The notes beneath the pieces are model-generated. The model ran no database searches. It saw only the letters and a program-made list of their open reading frames with translations, and had not been told where the DNA came from. Below are positions 9,305 to 18,349 of a stretch of 29,375 nucleotides of DNA, in pieces. The stretch is from Mitosporidium daphniae (taxonomy: Eukaryota; Microsporidia). Made by a program: the position numbers and the translations under genes. The stretch is from assembly GCF_000760515.2 (NCBI RefSeq), contig NW_013546190.1, positions 1 through 29,375 of the forward strand, in the 5' to 3' direction. The stretch's first letter is position 1. Every line of letters begins with the position of its first letter.

Positions 9305-10858
9305 CTACCGCGGGCAAAATTTGTACAAATACTCCATTGACAGCGCCTTCAAGCTCAAGTGTCCGTTCTCGTCCAAAATGGTCGAGGACAGCTCATCTAC
9401 AATAATATTTCTCAACCTCTGCAGAGAGCTGAGCTGCCTCGCCATCCAGGGGGTGGAAAGTAGCAATGCAGCAAGCCCAGTTGCATGTGGCGCAGCCATT
9501 GAGGTTCCATTGAGTGCAAGCAAGGCCCCGGGGGCTCCGGCCACAAGGCTGAAAATGTTGCACCCTGGAGCATATATGTGAACACATCTTGTGCCTCTAT
9601 TGGAGAACGGGGCAATTTGGCGATTTTCGCAATATGCGCCGACAGATAAAATCCATGGCGCCGACGCTGCTGGCGAAATGTTGCAGGCGTTTGCCGCCTG
9701 GTTTCCAGACGCAGTAATGACAAACAAATTTGCTTTCCATGCGCTCTCCAGCATTGCATTGAGAATGGAAGAGCGAGTCGATGTGATAGACAGGTTAACC
9801 AGCTCGATTGCCGCACTTTTCTTCTGCGAGATGATCCATGCAAGGCCTGCAATGACGTTGGAGACCGGGCCTGTGCCGGCGCGAAAGACTCGAACGGAGA
9901 TAATAGTAGCATCTTTGGCGACGCCTGTTTCCTGGCCACCAATGATGCCAGCTACATGGGTACCATGTCCGTGCTCGTCTGTCAATGATGAGTCGGCCAT
10001 GGAGGAGGTCAACGTTGGATTTGTGTCTCCCCTACGATTTGATTCGAAGATAGACCATCCACCCTCGACACGTGAGCCAAATGAGGGGAGAGAACCGTCG
10101 ATACCGGTGTCTATGACATAGATGCGCACATCTTTGCCCTTAGCAAGCGGATATCGGAAGAATTGGCTTTGCTGACCTGAAATCGAGGGAAGACCCCAAG
10201 AGGGCGGGTTAGATTGTGACCCAAAAATGCATTTTCGCTCAAGCGGCACTCGAGAGGGCGAAGCTACCTCAGAAAAGGAAGGCAATGCTTCGCTGGCATT
10301 TGTGGGAAATTCTCGATCTTCGTTCATTGCACTATTTTGGCCTCCCATCAGTCCATTTCGAAGACCGAATAGGGACTTTGGGTCCAGCAAGTGATTGCCG
10401 ATAGCAACTTCTGCAACAGTGTCTTCCTCGATCTCCTTTACAGCCGCATGAGCGGCCAAGAAAGAGATCTCTTCAGAAGAAAATTCCCCCACAACCCCAT
10501 GCATTCCATCCACAGAAAAAGCACCTGAAATGGAGGGAGGGGCCGTTGCATGCGTGGAAAAATCTCCGGCCACCGTTCCTTCCTTTATTGACTGCAGCAA
10601 AAATTTGCTTTCCGGATCTCTGAAATTTGCAACCAACGACACAATGTGTCGCTTACGAGGGTTGATCTCATCTGCATTGCTAGCAAGCATCCCACCTTCT
10701 GCCAGCCGGTCCCAAAACATAAAGCTTTCTTCGCGCTCTGCCGTCTGCAGGATCCTTTCCAAAATCGACATATTGGCTGCAGAAAAAAGAAGAAGCTGCA
10801 AAACTAATATGAGCGGAAGCCGCCAGATGCCGGACCACGCCATGCAACAAGTAGACAT
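9305..10858 (-). CDS. Secreted subtilisin-like serine protease (S8, proteinase K type)
   Basis: Intronless, 517 aa from ATG 10858. A hydrophobic signal segment lies at residues 11-29. A probable inhibitor-I9 type propeptide follows (about 68-150, VSLVANF to EIEEDTVAEV). The catalytic domain has the full triad: D250 in VIDTGID, H298 in HGHGTHVAG and S453 in GTSMAAPH, with the oxyanion-hole asparagine N386 in ASGN. A linker of about 60 residues precedes the catalytic domain. No C-terminal membrane anchor or GPI signal is visible, so secretion or a vacuole-like compartment is likely. Proteinase K/cerevisin-type enzymes are common in fungi and microsporidia, where they serve nutrition, spore maturation or host contact. 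Which applies here cannot be told. The promoter has a TATA box and two GATA-factor sites, suggesting regulated expression. Confidence 0.95.
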   Translation of the reverse strand: MSTCCMAWSGIWRLPLILVLQLLLFSAANMSILERILQTAEREESFMFWDRLAEGGMLASNADEINPRKRHIVSLVANFRDPESKFLLQSIKEGTVAGDFSTHATAPPSISGAFSVDGMHGVVGEFSSEEISFLAAHAAVKEIEEDTVAEVAIGNHLLDPKSLFGLRNGLMGGQNSAMNEDREFPTNASEALPSFSEVASPSRVPLERKCIFGSQSNPPSWGLPSISGQQSQFFRYPLAKGKDVRIYVIDTGIDGSLPSFGSRVEGGWSIFESNRRGDTNPTLTSSMADSSLTDEHGHGTHVAGIIGGQETGVAKDATIISVRVFRAGTGPVSNVIAGLAWIISQKKSAAIELVNLSITSTRSSILNAMLESAWKANLFVITASGNQAANACNISPAASAPWILSVGAYCENRQIAPFSNRGTRCVHIYAPGCNIFSLVAGAPGALLALNGTSMAAPHATGLAALLLSTPWMARQLSSLQRLRNIIVDELSSTILDENGHLSLKALSMEYLYKFCPR

Positions 10859-10878
10859 GGAGGGTCTCCCGCTCCATG

Positions 10879-10890
10879 TTTATTTATATA
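10879..10890 (-). promoter_or_regulatory. TATA box of the subtilisin gene
   Basis: Minus-strand TATATAAATAAA, 21-32 bp upstream of the protease ATG. At the usual TATA-to-start distance the 5' UTR would be nearly absent, which fits the compact genome. Confidence 0.6.
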
Positions 10891-10898
10891 CCCGAACT

Positions 10899-10947
10899 TC
10901 CCATTTGAGCTTATCACCGCGCTGCTTATCAGACAATTCAAATGGGA
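10899..10947 (-). promoter_or_regulatory. Inverted repeat enclosing two GATA-factor sites
   Basis: A perfect 10-bp inverted repeat (TCCCATTTGA at 10899-10908, TCAAATGGGA at 10938-10947) encloses two direct copies of GCTTATCA (10909-10916, 10924-10931). On the protease's coding strand these read TGATAAGC, a consensus fungal GATA-factor site. They lie 50-73 bp upstream of the ATG and just above the TATA box. GATA factors of the AreA/Gln3 type activate secreted proteases under nitrogen limitation in other fungi; here that is inference. Confidence 0.5.
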
Positions 10948-11182
10948 GCCCTCTTGGGCTGATCATTTAATGTCCAACTTGCCTATTGCGGCGCATCATC
11001 CGCATTTATCAATCGCGAATTGGAGGAGCACCAAAGCATAAAAAATTGTTTTTAAAAATACAGCATCCCATTTTGAGGAGGGCCCCGTTGCTGGCACAAA
11101 TAAATCGGTGCATTTCATCTCGAAATTGTTTGCGGGCATGTGACATGCCCACATGCAGATTAGTACAGGATTTAATAATAAA
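10948..11182. other. Remaining intergenic DNA between protease and UTP17-like gene
   Basis: With the promoter elements above, this completes a 324-bp gap between the protease start and the stop of the next minus-strand gene. It should hold the upstream protease promoter and the 3' end of the UTP17-like transcript. No open frame or RNA gene is recognised. Confidence 0.5.
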
Positions 11183-13615
11183 TTAGACGAGTGGCTTGTG
11201 CAGCCCGATTCCATGCATTATTCCTTCCATCAAATTGAGTGGAGAAGGCAGAGTATGACTAGGGAATTCTGAAATCCGGTCGATCAGAGTCGAAGGACCC
11301 CTCCCGGCCATGAGCACCATTGTTCGTTTGGATTGGCGAGGAGAAACTGCCGCCGAAGCTGCTGCTACTTTGTCGTAAGCTTCTTCACCACCACAAGGCC
11401 CATTGACATGGCAAACTTCTGGAATTGTGACTAACTCGCCAGAGACTCTTTGCAGCACGACTGATGGAATTGGATTGGACTCCTCAATGGAGGAAGATAA
11501 AACCAAGCTCACGGTATCTTTTGGAATCTTGTTGGATGCGAGAAGCATACAGGAACCCGGTGAGCCCCAATTAGATTCCGTGCTGCTGCCTCGAGTATCG
11601 TTGGCCCTCCAGAAGAAAAGTGGGCCTCCCGGTAACCCAACGGCCAGACCATCTCTATTTGATGCAAGCAAAAGGGCACCTTGAACTTCTTTGAGCCTTA
11701 GAGACCAGACAGGAGTTATCTCAGGTATCTTATATAATGAAATGAGCCCATGAGCACGCGACGCGAGCACCAAGGCTTTTTCAGGGATAACATTAAGCGA
11801 GTCAAACCGTGGGTCAATCGAAGTGCACGATTTCAAATGAAGCCCTGGCGCAATTTCATAAATGGAGAGCCATGTAGAGATACCTTTAGGACAGGCAGTG
11901 ATCAAGGCCAATGTGTTTGAAATAACCAGTTCCATGGCGATCATGGGGTTGCCTCTTGGCTGGCGAAGGATCAACTGCCGTTGGATTGCCTTTGCAGAAA
12001 CTTTCCACAGCGAAAGTTGACCATCTGGCAAACCAAGAACGAAAGAATCACCACCTTCAAGAGGACCTGAAAGAAAAATACGAGAAGGTTGGTTTACGGA
12101 CAAGCGGTGTGATTCTGTTATCTTGCAGGGACGTTCTTCTGCAGATGAGACAAAGATCCAATCTGCATTCTCATTTTGTCTCCACAATGCCAGTTGTAAA
12201 GTGGAGGACTCGTTGTTTTTCATCACGACAACGACTTCTGTAGGCGAGAGAGCAAGAGAAGCCGAGTAGGAGAGGAGCGAGGGAATTCCTGGTATTCTCT
12301 GAATGCCTGTAGGCATGCCCCCAAGGATATGGCTACAGCGAGAGCTCTTTTCTTGGATGACTTGAATTCCCTCTGGAGAGGGAATCAAAATTGTTCCTGG
12401 AAATTTGGAATTGCACTGTAGAGGATATGAAAATGCAGGTTTTTGGCCAAAGTAATTCTCCGATGCACCGCCTGTTTCTTCTTTAAGTTTACTTTGGTCA
12501 CTTTGAACAAAAGCAGGGCCATTTCTATGCAGCAACAGTAGCGAGCTCGAGGCTGGATCTAGGGGAGAGTATGTTGGCAATAGCCGCAATGAGTTATCGC
12601 TAGTCACAACTGCCATTTTACCGGACGGCGATATTGAGATATATTTAAACGCCGCTCCAAACCCTGGAAGAGTTGTCGAGGGGCGAGTTGTCCGTGCATA
12701 TTTGGGGTTAAACGCGGCGGATGAGTCCGAGATTGTTCGTAGAAATGGGTTGAGCGGTGAATTCCAATGGCAAAGAACACCTTCGGATGCACCACTGAAA
12801 AGCGATTTTGACGCCCTCTGCCATTCCATAGCGACGACTGGAGACGAATGCCAATGAAGTGTTGTCAGCAGAGCTTGCTTTTCGGTATTCATTAAATAAA
12901 GGGCTATCACACCGTTGGAAAACCCGACCACCAGCACGCTTTTCATCACGGACAACATTGAAACCGGGTGTGACTTGTATTTTGGAGAGAGCTCAAAACA
13001 AAGCGGCTTTGAATGCCATTCAGAGTCCTTTACGTAGAAAAGCATAAACATGTTGCTGTTTTTACAAAGAACACAAAAAGCTTCGCATCCTTTCATTTCG
13101 GCAGGTACTGGTTTTCCAGAAGGATGAAGGCGGAGCGGCTGCATAGCAGATATTGGCGACGAATATCGCCTGCTATATATTTCAAGATCGAACAATGGCC
13201 CAACTTCTGATAGCCTATAAATACGAATAATGGAGCCTCCCGATTTTTTGACCCTATCGGTTGCGTTCATTGCTATAGCAAAAATCGATGTAGGATGGTG
13301 TGAGAATGCAGATATCGAAAACGACGGGAATGAATGCAAAACAGTTAATGAGCTGCCACTTATCCATTGCAATATGTGTCCTTCTGATGTTCCCAGAAAT
13401 AGCCTTCCCGGCGTTTGGGAAATGGCGTCGATATAGTACATACATGTGATTGTGGCTGAGGCTGGGACCATGGTTGAGAAGGAGATCTCGGTTGATGAAA
13501 CATTGTCCTTTTTAAATACTTCAAATGAACGCAATCCGGTTACAGAGATAAGTTTGTTATCAGACGTAAAAAGAGGACGGGTAACCTGATAATTGGCATT
13601 GTAAATGGGCGGCAT
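11183..13615 (-). CDS. WD40-repeat protein, probable UTP17/WDR75 (small-subunit processome)
   Basis: Intronless, 810 aa from ATG 13615. Weak WD/beta-propeller repeats run through most of the length, for example LFLGTSEGHILQW (residues 72-84), VLVVGFSNGVIALY and SLFSGASEGVLCHW (271-284). The segment TTLHWHSSPV (251-260) followed by the last of these resembles the conserved region of WDR75/Nan1 (UTP17), which has an HWH block before its GG-EGVL-W repeat. If right, it is a t-UTP protein of the nucleolar U3 processome needed for early pre-rRNA transcription and processing. The two-propeller length also fits. Repeats are divergent, so another large WD scaffold is possible. The start lies 127 bp from the divergent tRNA-Gly gene. 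Confidence 0.65.
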   Translation of the reverse strand: MPPIYNANYQVTRPLFTSDNKLISVTGLRSFEVFKKDNVSSTEISFSTMVPASATITCMYYIDAISQTPGRLFLGTSEGHILQWISGSSLTVLHSFPSFSISAFSHHPTSIFAIAMNATDRVKKSGGSIIRIYRLSEVGPLFDLEIYSRRYSSPISAMQPLRLHPSGKPVPAEMKGCEAFCVLCKNSNMFMLFYVKDSEWHSKPLCFELSPKYKSHPVSMLSVMKSVLVVGFSNGVIALYLMNTEKQALLTTLHWHSSPVVAMEWQRASKSLFSGASEGVLCHWNSPLNPFLRTISDSSAAFNPKYARTTRPSTTLPGFGAAFKYISISPSGKMAVVTSDNSLRLLPTYSPLDPASSSLLLLHRNGPAFVQSDQSKLKEETGGASENYFGQKPAFSYPLQCNSKFPGTILIPSPEGIQVIQEKSSRCSHILGGMPTGIQRIPGIPSLLSYSASLALSPTEVVVVMKNNESSTLQLALWRQNENADWIFVSSAEERPCKITESHRLSVNQPSRIFLSGPLEGGDSFVLGLPDGQLSLWKVSAKAIQRQLILRQPRGNPMIAMELVISNTLALITACPKGISTWLSIYEIAPGLHLKSCTSIDPRFDSLNVIPEKALVLASRAHGLISLYKIPEITPVWSLRLKEVQGALLLASNRDGLAVGLPGGPLFFWRANDTRGSSTESNWGSPGSCMLLASNKIPKDTVSLVLSSSIEESNPIPSVVLQRVSGELVTIPEVCHVNGPCGGEEAYDKVAAASAAVSPRQSKRTMVLMAGRGPSTLIDRISEFPSHTLPSPLNLMEGIMHGIGLHKPLV

Positions 13616-13742
13616 GGAGAAAAAACAAAAATTTCCAAATTATTATTAATGTCCAGATTTGAATTCAAAATTTTCAGTTAATATTTACTATTTGCAAAAT
13701 TAAAATTATGTTAATATAATTATTACACAGACCCTAAAGTGT

Positions 13743-13813
13743 GCATTCTTGGTTTAGGGGAATAATTGCCGCCTGCCACGCGGTAGACCCGGGTTCGATT
13801 CCCGGAGAATGCA
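13743..13813 (+). tRNA. tRNA-Gly (anticodon GCC)
   Basis: Complete 71-nt cloverleaf. The acceptor arms GCATTCT (13743-13749) and AGAATGC (13806-13812) pair perfectly, with discriminator A. The anticodon arm GCCGC-CTGCCAC-GCGGT presents GCC, and the T-arm is CCGGG-TTCGATT-CCCGG. The A box (TGGTTTAGGGG, 13750-13760) and B box (GGTTCGATTCC, 13792-13802) match the Pol III consensus. No intron and no encoded CCA. A T4 run directly follows. The THO2 start codon is only 20 bp downstream on the same strand. Confidence 0.97.
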
Positions 13814-13826
13814 TTTTGGGTTTTTT
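13814..13826 (+). terminator. Pol III terminator T-tracts
   Basis: T4 (13814-13817), then GGG, then T6 (13821-13826). These would end tRNA-Gly transcription just before the THO2 ATG. Confidence 0.7.
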
Positions 13827-13833
13827 AAATTTA

Positions 13834-16800
13834 ATGTCAATTGCAGATTCCTTGGTATCTTTGATCGTAGATTTTGAAAATAACAAGACCAATCCGCTTT
13901 ACCTATCTTCATCGCTTGATGGCATTTTGGAGTTGAAATTTCCCTTTTTGTCGGTGTATGAAGTGTGCAATGACCATTTTGAATTTTTGGAGGCTCTTTC
14001 GGTTTTTCAGTATTTCCCCTCCCCTGGTTCGTCCCATGGAATTTCCCCTATTGTTGTTACTGCGGTGAAAAAGATATTTTCCTCTTCCCCTTCATCATTA
14101 AGTCCGCTTAATAGTTGGTGCCTCGTAAGACTGGACCCATTGGTCCTGGAGGCATCTGAATGCATTCCCTCTACGGAGGCATTCCAAAGGAAACTTATCA
14201 AGGCCAACACAGATATATTGTAATTCTTTTGTTTCATAATTACTAGCTACCGACAACCGCGACACTCTTTGTTTAGAGAATGTAGTGCTGGATTTGCTCA
14301 ACTGGCTACCCAGCTTCTGATCCCAGGCTATTGTTTAGAACATTTGCTTTGCCACTATTTAGGAGAATATGACCTTGACCCCTTTAGAGGGGTTTCTGTT
14401 TTCGTTTCAATCCTATCCGCACAGCTAGACTCATATTGGATTGCATATTGCATGTCCAACTCGCTAGTTGTTCCCCATCAAGCAGCGACTGTGACGCATA
14501 AAAAAGCCCTGTCTCCAGAGTTCTTGCAGACTCATCTTCTAAATTTATTTGATTCAAAAGCACTTCTCAATATCATGTTCCCGGTTCTTTGTCTAAAGCT
14601 TGAAACGACGGAGAGTTTGGGGCTGTTCATTATTGTTGCCATATACTGTTCTCGCACTGAAAAGCCGGTTTCTGCTCTTCGTCAGTTTACTCCCTTCATT
14701 AAGCTACAGGAACATTGGGCTTTGTTTTTCCTCGCAGTGGCAATTGTATATAGTTCAAATTTAAGTCAAATCAAGCATGCGGACATCTCAGAAGAATTTT
14801 CGTTTTCCATGAAGCCAACTAAGAGCATTCCAATGGAGATTGAAGATTTTCTGAACGCTCAACTTGGCTCATCTGAGTGGAGCTCGTGGCCCCAGTGGAT
14901 TTTGAAACTGATTGCGTTTTTCAGAACTGGATGGATGCAAAGTGCACATTCTAGCGGGCAGCCTGTATATAAGGCCATTGCAGCATTAACAGGCATGTAT
15001 GGAAACTCTGCACTTGGCTTTTTTTGCGCTGTCAAGTTTGATGAGAAAGACTTCCGTCAATTGCCCTTGGATGCCATATGCTTCGTGTACTTTCCTTCTT
15101 CTCTGTTGATTTTTTTGATTGATAATTTCGGATCCAAAGAGCCATGGGCTCCAGTACTTTTGGGAACAGTGCTTGGGCTGGTCGTTTGTCTTAAGAGAGA
15201 GTCATCGTTGACTTTGCATCAACATCTTTGGAACTCCGCTATCGGGGCGTTTCCCACCGAGACCAGATACCAAATGTATGACTTTGCATCTCTGATAAAA
15301 ACTAACACGTTTGATTCATCCATTCCCGTTAGAAGGCTTTTGAGAAGAATTTCATCTGACAATGTGAGTTTGATGAAGACCGAATTTCTGGACACGCTTC
15401 ATCAAGCCGATGTGTTCTTATCGGTTTCCGTGATTATAGACCAGATTTCTGCATATGAAAATCTTGGGGATCCCCTTGTCGGCATACTGGGTGGCGATGA
15501 TAATGCCGAGCATACGCTTTCAAATTTGTATGCAGATGTATTTTCATGGACCATTTTATCCAAACATCTGCTGCAAAAGGCCCCCGAAATGCGCTTGAAA
15601 GAAGATGGCCTCCATGTGAGGCCCTGGCTGACAAGTTTGACTTTGTATCTTTATTGCCATTAGATTTATCCTCGTTTACCTCGAAGCTGCTTTCGTTTGA
15701 AAAAAGGATGGATCTCGGTCCGTTTTTGCAATATTTAGCCTCAATAACAAACTCCGATGATCCGGGGCTGTTAGCCGATCTTTATGCCTTTCTTCCAGGG
15801 ATTTTGTCAAGAATCGGCGGAATACCCCCCATTCTTGAGGAGCTTTCAGCATCGCAGATTTCATGTCTTGCTGGCGGAAAGCTTTTAAAATTTTGTTCGC
15901 AGCAATGTCCCAGCGACTATTTTGCGACAAGGCACTCTGTGCCCCGCATACTACAAGCCGCAACTCCCCATCTCATTTGTCAGCTATGGATTTCGCTGGC
16001 ATTGCTTCCCATCCGTTTGGTGTCTGTAGAGAGGGGAGGGCATGTGAAGGCCTTATCTTGGCTAATTGATTCGCTTTGTAGAACTTTTTTGCAGTTCACA
16101 GAGGCTGTCTCTATTTGGATCAAATCTGAGGATGATGTTCCGGACCTCAGATCGCAAATGATTGACATTCTTTTCCCTTCTCCTATGAATGTTGATTTTG
16201 CATCTGGCGACGACTCCGTGCTATCTTGCTTTTGCTCGCAAACAGGACTTGATCTATCGAGAGCAATGCTAATCATCAACACGCTATCGATGGAAGAGAA
16301 GCCCAATTATAGGATTGTGGATGGTATTTTTTGGAAGCTATCGCTTTCCAACATAAAGTTTCCGGAATCAGAGTATGATAGGCTGATCGCCCTGCTTGAA
16401 GAGCAGCCTTTTTCTTCATCCCACTCATTACAAGGAAAAAGGGATCGCGTGATGCTTGCTTCTCTTCGGTCATCAATTTTGGCCGAAAAATTGCTTCAAG
16501 AATCTTTGCTATTTAAGTTTGATTCGCAAGATTGCCGCACAAAGGAGCACTCCTATTGTATCGACAGGGGTCTCTGCTGCTGGCAAAGTGAATTTGACAT
16601 CCTTGAACGTGCAATTATTCCTCGTGTGCTCCTTTCACTTTCGGACGCTATATTTTGCGCATATTGGATCCAAAAGTGCCATGAGGCCGAATGGCCGCTT
16701 TCTACTCTCATTCTCCTTGATCGTCTATTTGGCGTGTCGATCGTCTTGCTTTCCGGGCTCTCTTTGCAGGAATCCATCAACTTTGGCCGATTTCTACGAG

Positions 16801-18191
16801 TTATTCTGGAGTGGCTGTCATCGATTTCTCACATCAATATACAAGATCTCCCCTCAGAGGCAGTAGACACGCTTGCTTTTGCTTATTCCGTGTCAGGTCA
16901 TAAGCTCGGATTTTGCCCCCATATCAGGCGGACAAGGCGAATGGTCCTAAACACCGCTTCTGTGGACTCCAATTTAGAGTCAGCTAGAATTTGCACCGAA
17001 CCCAGTGCTAGCCCCATCGTTAATGATGAAAACATCTCGGCCACTTCTGAGTTGGTTCTTGGCTCAGATCCTTCCGAAAATGCGGCAGAAGAAACCCCCA
17101 CCTGCGACGGTTATGCAAATTCTTCCTGTTTGCATGCATCTTCTGAAGATGCAGCGGCCACCAGATCGACAAAGTTCTGCTCCATGCTGTCAAATGCGAC
17201 CTCCGCTGCTACTTCTGATCCGTTATCGTTTTCGCAATTTGGCTCTGTCTTTCGCAAGTGGCATATCAAGCTTTATAGGAGCTTTGCAAAGGTGCTAAAT
17301 TTAACCTCCCATTGTAGAGAAAACTACACGTCTTATTGCCGAACCCGGAATGCGCTGGTGGTTTTAACGCTGTTGGTTGATTCCGTATTTCCTGTGCTCG
17401 ATACCCATGGGATGGGACTAGAACGACTTATCTCTCCTCTGGCTACGACGTCGAAAGACTCCACTTCATCTTCAAATGATAATGAGGATATTCGGCTGCT
17501 TGCCAAACGATGCTTGTCTCTTCTTAGAGCCCGCTCCGTATGCTGGATATCCTCTGTAAGTACAGCGACATCTGCAGGCGCCGTGACATCTGCAAACGCA
17601 GCTCCAGACATCAAGACTCCCGTTCTTTCGTCCCCTTTACTCGATCTGTCTTCGGCCAACTCCATTGCTTTGCCGGTAACAGCAACAATGGCAGCAACCC
17701 CGGAGCCAGTGGAACTCGCACCGGTGCAAAAACAAATCTTGGAAAAAATCAAAGACGTTGTTAATTCATCTCCAAGCAAAAAGGAGTCATCATCAAAACC
17801 CCCTTCAGCCAAAGATACCATCCTCAAAGAGCCATATAAATCTTCCTCAAAATCCGAGCCTTCTAAAAAGGAAAGCTCTTCGATTAAGGAGGAAAGAATG
17901 AGAGGAGCGCCCTTCCCACGCGGACCATTAAAGGAAAGGCGATCTGGCCAAGCCGATGTGCCACGTTCTAACGTTCCGGGCGATAGTCTACGCCCCGGCG
18001 TCAATGAATCTTCCCGTGCGCCCATAGGCGACTCGACAGCTCATCATCGTAGTCATCGTTTTGAAGATGAGGATCGCTCTTCCTCCTCCTCATCCTCGTC
18101 AAGGCCTGCAATAAGGTCCTTTTCATCTTCATCCTCTTCTTCTGACAGAAAGCGTCGCCAGGACCCAAGGATGCCCTCGCGTCGTTATTAG
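13834..18191 (+). CDS. THO2: THO complex subunit 2 (Tho2/THOC2)
   Basis: Largest scaffold of the nuclear THO/TREX complex, which couples transcription to mRNP assembly and export. Three exons (13834-14219, 14247-15634, 15664-18191) are joined over 27-nt (14220-14246) and 29-nt (15635-15663) introns, giving 1433 aa. Splicing regenerates family motifs at both joins: DIFYRQPRHSLFRE, and RPWLTNLSSF followed by LGPFLQYL. Other landmarks are EYDLDPFRG, FPTETRYQMY, the THOC2 core (IIPRVLLSLSDAIFCAYW, LLDRLFG, FGRFLRVILEW) and KWHIKLYRSFAKVL. The C-terminal 200 residues are Ser/Lys/Arg-rich with two poly-Ser runs and a basic end, like the nucleic-acid-binding tail of Tho2. The first ATG is 20 bp after tRNA-Gly, so an extra upstream exon cannot be excluded. 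It is tail-to-tail with RPN1, 158 bp apart. Confidence 0.92.
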
Positions 18192-18349
18192 CGTGTTGGG
18201 TTTATTTTCGCAACGATTTATTCTTGCCTGCCTACACCTTATTTTATAAACTTATTTGCTAAATCCGATCGACATCTTCTGTTTGTTGCTGCTGCGACCA
18301 TCATCCATCACCATCCAAGTTAGAAAATAAGAGAACCGCACATGTAATT

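Noticed and set aside
9591-10121. 176-codon plus-strand open frame inside the protease gene
   Set aside because: Antisense shadow of the subtilisin coding sequence, whose catalytic motifs are complete on the minus strand.
15615-15634. 20-nt GT..AG intron alternative in THO2
   Set aside because: It restores the frame, but the 29-nt choice (15635-15663) gives the better family match (PWLTNLSSF) and the usual TAG acceptor.
17333-18025. 230-codon minus-strand open frame within THO2
   Set aside because: Shadow of the Ser/Lys-rich THO2 tail. The product is an unremarkable acidic low-complexity peptide with no family features.
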